19,280 nt of DNA from SKW197 sp049970095 (lineage in GTDB: Archaea; Thermoplasmatota; Thermoplasmata; Lutacidiplasmatales; SKW197), in assembly GCA_049970095.1 (NCBI GenBank), contig JBMFNP010000032.1, positions 1-19,280 of the forward strand. The letters are read 5' to 3'. The position numbers and the translations under genes were made by a program. Below are positions 14,818-19,280 of this stretch, one piece after another; the first letter of the stretch is position 1; each line of letters begins with the position of its first letter. The notes beneath the pieces are model-generated. The model made no database searches. It had not been told where the DNA came from and saw only the letters and a list, made by a program, of their open reading frames with translations.

Positions 14818-15120
14818 TCATTTCTTCTTTTTCTTGTCATCTGTTTCTTCCCTCTTTTTTTTCACCACAATAACAAAGACCGCATCTCCGTTTCTCACTT
14901 TCAGTGCATCTGCATCCTGTTTTCTCAGCCGAATCACACTCTCCTCATAGATATCGTCTCTTGCCACATTCAGGGTGATTGAGCTGTGTGTGCTTTTCAC
15001 CTCTACCTGGTCTTCCTCTGTGAGCTCAAGTTTTTCATAGTCCTCAGGATTTATTTTGGCTATGCCTGAACCAGGAAGCGAACTTACCCACACACGCATA
15101 GTAAGGAACTCTTCTTGCAT
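14818..15120 (-). CDS. Small stand-alone double-psi beta-barrel-like protein (CDC48-N/FwdD-like)
   Basis: A 100-aa protein from ATG 15120, preceded closely by GGTGAC; the frame also starts at ATG 15138, which lacks such a site. The core RVWVSSLPGSGIAKINPED, YEKLELTEEDQVEVKS, a central strand pair, SVIRLRKQDADALKV and NGDAVFVIVV follows the 'G-a-i-p---l--l-v--GD-v-v' pattern of double-psi beta-barrels such as the CDC48/VAT N-domain and the molybdopterin-dinucleotide-binding domain. There is no ATPase or catalytic part. The tail is a highly charged lysine run. It is the first gene of the hutU-hflX run, 13 bases before hutU. Whether it regulates or assists hutU is unknown. Confidence 0.7.
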   Translation of the reverse strand: MQEEFLTMRVWVSSLPGSGIAKINPEDYEKLELTEEDQVEVKSTHSSITLNVARDDIYEESVIRLRKQDADALKVRNGDAVFVIVVKKKREETDDKKKKK

Positions 15121-15170
15121 TTTGTCACCATATCTCATAAATGCACAATGATAGAAATATGTTTCTCTCG

Positions 15171-15215
15171 GGGAGAGGGGGCTACGCCCCCTCTCCCTAC
15201 GGTACCCTCACCCCC
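15171..15215. repeat. Palindromic repeat, dispersed third copy (inverted)
   Basis: A perfect 12-bp stem (15171-15182 with 15186-15197, loop TAC) built on GGGGGC / GCCCCC, followed by CTACGGTACCCTCACCCCC. Read on the minus strand, the order is G-rich lead, TACCGTA, then the hairpin GGGGGC-GTA-GCCCCC-CTC, the same order as the last part of copies A and B at 4-168. The stem here is longer. It lies between two divergent genes, so it is not the terminator of either. Confidence 0.7.
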
Positions 15216-15298
15216 TTTATCTGGCAGATAACAAGGCACCAACAACCCTGTTCCGAGCAGAGGGCAACAATAATTGTCCAGCATGGTTTGGTAGTATC

Positions 15299-15316
15299 CA
15301 AAAATCATTTATATAC
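15299..15316 (+). promoter_or_regulatory. Strong archaeal promoter of the giant surface protein gene
   Basis: CCAAAAATCATTTATATACC contains a consensus-like TATA box TTTATATA (15308-15315) preceded by an A-rich BRE-like stretch. Transcription would begin about 25 bases downstream, near 15340, giving a leader of about 45-50 bases. The leader ends with GGGGTGGT (15374-15381), a Shine-Dalgarno-like site 5 bases before ATG 15387. This is the clearest promoter in the window. Confidence 0.65.
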
Positions 15317-15386
15317 CTCCAAGTCCATACAGTTAATAGAAAGCAGTTATCGGATAGAAAAATAAAATAAAAAGGGGTGGTTAAAA

Positions 15387-18300
15387 ATGAAAAATCAAAA
15401 GTCAGGTTTAGACATTGGGTGTTTCGGAAGAAGCGGAAGGAGCAGATTGAGGCACAGCAGTCGCGGGGTTTCTGAGGTGATTGCAACTCTCTTGATACTT
15501 GCTATTACCGTCACATTGTTTAGCTCAATATTTGCCTGGATTCAGATAATGCCCCCACCCACTGTAAAGAGATATACCGAACTCTCTGCGAAACTTGATG
15601 TGGTGTTTGATGGGAGCTATTACTCATTTTATGTGAACATAACACATGTAGGTGGTGATACACTCTACGCATCCTCTACCTCTATCATCATTGCTCCTGA
15701 GAAATTCACCCAGCGCTATCAACTCAAGCTCTCTGATGGAGGTATTGCTGATAACTGGGAAGCTGGAGAAGTTTGGTCATGGCACACACCATCCATTTTT
15801 GATTCCACATCAAGTGTAGTTGTCCAGATAATAGATACTGTGAAAAATTTGCTTGTATGGTCATCAGTACTTTACCCAAAGGAAACAAATACTCCGCCCG
15901 CAATTCTAGAAAGAGGAGTTCTGCCGGACCCTGTCTCAGTGGGGGGTCAATTCAAGGTATGGGCTATAGTAAAGGATGAAGACCTGAACTTTGATTCTGT
16001 TTATGTGAACCTCACATCAATAGGAATTACCACCCCTGTCAAAATGGATCAGACATTTGGCTGGAGATTTGAAACCCAGAACATCACATGCAATGCACAG
16101 AGCGGAAAATATCTTGCGATAATCAATGCAACAGATAATTTGGGACATGTTTCCAATGCCACTCTGTACATTAATGTGGCATTAACAGTTCAGAATGAAA
16201 CCCTACCTCCCCGTTTAATCGTGGAAAGGATTCTTCTGAGTAATGCTTCTCCTACAAGAGGGGATACGGTGGCAATAACCGCTGTAATTAAAAACCTCAA
16301 CGCAATGCCTGCAGTCTCCTCAAATGTCTCCTTCTGGGACTACCTCCCATTAACAAATAGTTGGATTTATCTGGGATGGATAAATGTTTCCGTTGCTGGC
16401 TATGGTCAGAGCCAGGCATACATGACCTGGATAGCGACACCTGGTGGCTACCACCAGATTTTTGTTAATATCACCAATGTCATGCCAGGGAACAGCGCAG
16501 GTGTTGGCGCAAATATTACGGTTATTGTAACACCAAAGATACTCCTTGTGGATGATGATGCAGCAATTTTAGGGAGCGGAAGCAATCTGGATGTTGCCTC
16601 ATACATGGCTGCGGCACTTGATGCAGCAAATCTTAATTATAGAATTTACAGTGTGCCTTTCGGACTAGATGGACCAAAATATGCAATAGGTCCCATAGAT
16701 ACTCAAATGCAGTATTATGATGTAGTTATCTGGGTAGGGGGCTCCACGAATAACTCCCTCACAACTAATGATACAACAGAACTTCAGGCATTTCTTTCAA
16801 ATGGCGGCAAACTCTGGCTTGTTGGCCAGAACATATTAGAAAATGTTAGTTCCACATTTATGAATTATGTAGGAGTGAATGGATTGCTTCCTGCTGCACA
16901 AATTCCATCTCAGATATACGGACAGAACCCAGGCACTGGGTGGATCAATCTCTCAAATTGCAATCCATTGATGAAAAATGCGCCCCCGTTTACAATAGTG
17001 CGTCCCATAAATCCAATTGCATCCCTGAATGTGAAGGGCGTGTTTATGAATGGAAGTGCAGATAGATATTACGGAATCCAGTACATAGGAAACGCAACAA
17101 CAGAATACAGGGTTGTGGTATTTACATTTGAGTTTGCAGCAATGAATGATACAGGAGATCAGGCAATAACTGCCTATAAAGTGGTTAACTGGCTTTCAGG
17201 ACTTGGAAATAGAACAGGTGAAGACCTTGCAGTGGCAAGCCAGTATATCACGCCAACAAATCCGAGGTATATGCAGCCCGTTAACATCTCAGCTACAGTT
17301 AGAAACAATGGTGCAAGTGTCCAGGCGAATGTGGAGGTGCTTGCCTTCATTTATATAAGTGGTGCACTAGTGGACACAATTTCTCCAGTTAATACTTCAA
17401 TCACTCTCCAGCCTTATGGAGACTCTCAGGTTGTAAATTTCACATGGACACCAAGAATGGTAGGCACCTATCTAATCAGGGTGGTTGTGGACCCGAACGA
17501 TAAGGTAATTGAAACCAATCGGAGAAATAATGAGATTTCCAGTGCAGTGGGCATTCATGAGATAAATGTGCTTTATACCCTTTTGGTTGTGGACGATGAT
17601 TCCTCATCGGAAAATGGAGGAGGGGGAACGCTCCCAAATGTAGCTCAGTATGTAATTGATGCCCTTACAGCATTGGGATATGTGAATGGCACAGATATGG
17701 ACATCCAGAAAGTGCCAAAGGGTGCAGATAGAAACAACACAGAATACAATGCAACAAATTATAATTGCATTATCTGGATTACTGGTTTTGCATCAAACGC
17801 ATCTGGCTACAACACACTAACATCCACAGACATCAATATAATCAAGAACATATATCTCCCATCTGATCCTACACAGCATACATTTATTCTCATAGGGAGA
17901 GATGTGCTGGGTGATGCAGCAGTTGCAAATACCGCATTTATGACACAGGTGCTGGGTGCTGCAAGCACAGGCACAAAATATTCACTTAGTGCAAAAACCC
18001 TCTTTGGTGTGCGCGAAGGTCCAATGACGAATGGAATGAGTTTCTTTTTTGATAATGCTAGTGCCAGTCCATTTGTATGTTATGCATATACAAAAACTGC
18101 TTCTGCACTTCCATTGTTCTGGGCAAATGGTACAGATTACTGGTCAAGAACAAGTGACCTTGTGATGGGTTCTGCAATAAAGGACATGTCGGGCTGGCAT
18201 TCTGCCTTCCTTGCATTTGACCTCTCTTACACCACAGAATTTTCTCTTGTTAAAGAAATTCTGTTCAGTTTAATTCACTGGGGTGGAAGAATTGATGGAA

Positions 18301-19280
18301 TACCAGAGCTTCGTGTAACTCCGCCAGATATCTATGCAGGCACAAATTCACGCCAATATATTATCCTCCCAGAACTCAATCCTCAGATAGGTTCCTCTTA
18401 CATTCTCAAGGCAAACATTACAAACTTTGGAGGGCTTTCTGCAGATGTGATTATCCGCTTCCTTGATGGAGAGACAATTATAAACTCTATCAATGTGCAT
18501 GTGCCTGGTAGTTATGCGGATTCTTCAAATAATGTGTACAATGGAAAATGTGTGGCTGAAATCATATGGACACCCCTTTATGCAGGTTATGAAAGGATAA
18601 GCGCAATCATAGACCCAGATAACCTTTATATAAATGCTGAGAAATTGCGAGCAAATAACAATGCAAGCCAGCAAATCCAGGTATTCTTTTTCTATGATGA
18701 TATGGAGGTGCCAGAGAGAACTGCACAAAACTGGAATCATGATGCAACCCTGCTAAATATCAATGGTGAGAGCCCACTGGACTTCCTTCCAAGGAAGGAT
18801 GTGAGCACTAGGGTGATTGGTGATTGGGACTGGAAGCTAAGCGGGAGCAGAGATTTTAGCGGTGTAACTACTCTCGGTGGTAGTGGTATATATCAGACGG
18901 ACTGGGCAAATGTAACAAATTACACGAAAGGAGCAGCACACACACCATCAACAGCATACTGGCTACCTGAGGTGCCTATGATGGAAGCAGGACAGAAAAA
19001 ACCGATTGACCTTATAATTGTGTTTGATGTATCTGGGAGCATGACCTGGGATGATGGTTATGGGGGTATCCGTCTTACTGACGCGAAGAATGCTGCAAAG
19101 GCAGCAGTTGGAATGCTGGGCGAGAATGACAGAATCGCAATTGTAACATTTAGCTATGGAGTTTCCCTCTATCTCCCATTCACATACACAAACACAACTA
19201 AAGATAGGACATACATAAATTTAAGCATTATTGACCCAATAACTGCATCTGGCGGTACATCTCTGTTTGATGCAAGTTCC
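15387..19280 (+). CDS. Giant surface protein: class III (pilin-type) signal, CARDB-like repeats, VDDD modules, vWA domain (partial)
   Basis: An open frame of 1298 codons with no stop, cut by the window end. A basic 25-residue leader is followed by RGVSEVIATL (26-35) and one hydrophobic segment to about 53, the signature of archaeal type IV pilin-like class III signals processed by a prepilin/preflagellin peptidase. The exterior part has many N-x-S/T sites. CARDB-like beta domains lie at about 272-382, 612-715 and 973-1100. Two related modules open with LLVDDDA (about 385-600) and LLVVDDDSS (about 732-960), each followed by a 'YM/V--AL-A---' helix and a VIWVGG / IIWITG strand, like a Rossmann-type fold. 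A von Willebrand A domain begins near 1205 with an intact MIDAS DVSGS (D1214, S1216, S1218) and a later SGGTS. Only one N-terminal anchor is seen. It is likely an envelope-bound adhesion or surface-assembly protein; the ligand is unknown. Confidence 0.88.
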   Translation, partial: MKNQKSGLDIGCFGRSGRSRLRHSSRGVSEVIATLLILAITVTLFSSIFAWIQIMPPPTVKRYTELSAKLDVVFDGSYYSFYVNITHVGGDTLYASSTSIIIAPEKFTQRYQLKLSDGGIADNWEAGEVWSWHTPSIFDSTSSVVVQIIDTVKNLLVWSSVLYPKETNTPPAILERGVLPDPVSVGGQFKVWAIVKDEDLNFDSVYVNLTSIGITTPVKMDQTFGWRFETQNITCNAQSGKYLAIINATDNLGHVSNATLYINVALTVQNETLPPRLIVERILLSNASPTRGDTVAITAVIKNLNAMPAVSSNVSFWDYLPLTNSWIYLGWINVSVAGYGQSQAYMTWIATPGGYHQIFVNITNVMPGNSAGVGANITVIVTPKILLVDDDAAILGSGSNLDVASYMAAALDAANLNYRIYSVPFGLDGPKYAIGPIDTQMQYYDVVIWVGGSTNNSLTTNDTTELQAFLSNGGKLWLVGQNILENVSSTFMNYVGVNGLLPAAQIPSQIYGQNPGTGWINLSNCNPLMKNAPPFTIVRPINPIASLNVKGVFMNGSADRYYGIQYIGNATTEYRVVVFTFEFAAMNDTGDQAITAYKVVNWLSGLGNRTGEDLAVASQYITPTNPRYMQPVNISATVRNNGASVQANVEVLAFIYISGALVDTISPVNTSITLQPYGDSQVVNFTWTPRMVGTYLIRVVVDPNDKVIETNRRNNEISSAVGIHEINVLYTLLVVDDDSSSENGGGGTLPNVAQYVIDALTALGYVNGTDMDIQKVPKGADRNNTEYNATNYNCIIWITGFASNASGYNTLTSTDINIIKNIYLPSDPTQHTFILIGRDVLGDAAVANTAFMTQVLGAASTGTKYSLSAKTLFGVREGPMTNGMSFFFDNASASPFVCYAYTKTASALPLFWANGTDYWSRTSDLVMGSAIKDMSGWHSAFLAFDLSYTTEFSLVKEILFSLIHWGGRIDGIPELRVTPPDIYAGTNSRQYIILPELNPQIGSSYILKANITNFGGLSADVIIRFLDGETIINSINVHVPGSYADSSNNVYNGKCVAEIIWTPLYAGYERISAIIDPDNLYINAEKLRANNNASQQIQVFFFYDDMEVPERTAQNWNHDATLLNINGESPLDFLPRKDVSTRVIGDWDWKLSGSRDFSGVTTLGGSGIYQTDWANVTNYTKGAAHTPSTAYWLPEVPMMEAGQKKPIDLIIVFDVSGSMTWDDGYGGIRLTDAKNAAKAAVGMLGENDRIAIVTFSYGVSLYLPFTYTNTTKDRTYINLSIIDPITASGGTSLFDASS

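Noticed and set aside
15171..15197. Hairpin as transcription terminator
   Set aside because: It stands between two divergent gene starts with no T run, so no gene ends there.
18525..18740. 71-codon minus-strand frame inside the giant surface gene
   Set aside because: The plus strand is open and domain-like across this segment.

Overview
The window looks like a piece of a euryarchaeal chromosome of Thermoplasmata type (class-level placement is inference). The archaeal signs are: a CorA homologue with a PNT motif in place of GMN; a 288-aa DUF89 protein behind a TATA box placed for leaderless transcription; an intact tRNA-Leu(UAG) with no encoded CCA; an archaeal-style HflX; and a very large surface protein that starts with a class III (type IV pilin-like) signal RGVSEVIATL and carries CARDB-like repeats and a von Willebrand A domain.

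Layout. 1-212: two tandem ~84-bp multi-hairpin repeats run straight into a 3' tRNA half with encoded CCA; no 5' half is in the window. 225-1431 (+): a CorA-like membrane protein whose frame runs into tRNA-Leu and stops at the anticodon triplet. 1440-4880 (-): a three-gene run made of a coiled-coil protein with a C-terminal C4HC3 zinc finger, a CxxCxxCC (YkgJ-type) protein and the DUF89 protein. 4881-5184: divergent promoter region. 5185-10275 (+): a sugar-type ABC importer operon with a membrane-anchored binding protein, a single-chain MalF-MalG fusion that has a secreted FN3-like head, and a MalK-type ATPase. 10276-10646: no convincing gene.

10647-11864 (-): a small block that reads unlike its neighbours, with a possible 45-aa protein, a SAM methyltransferase and a frameshifted, truncated cation diffusion facilitator (CDF) pseudogene. 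It may be a horizontally acquired fragment in decay. 11971-15120 (-): a small beta-barrel protein, urocanate hydratase (hutU) and hflX, tightly packed like an operon. 15139-15386: a third palindromic repeat and a strong TATA promoter. 15387 to the end (+): the first 1298 codons of the giant surface protein, open at the window edge.

Functional links. The importer operon forms a complete system (receptor, both permease halves on one chain, ATPase) but has no glycosidase next to it to name the sugar. hutU has no other hut gene beside it here. The most unusual items are the fused permease, the giant pilin-signal/vWA protein, the RING/PHD-like coiled-coil protein, and the repeat family whose hairpins differ by compensating base changes.
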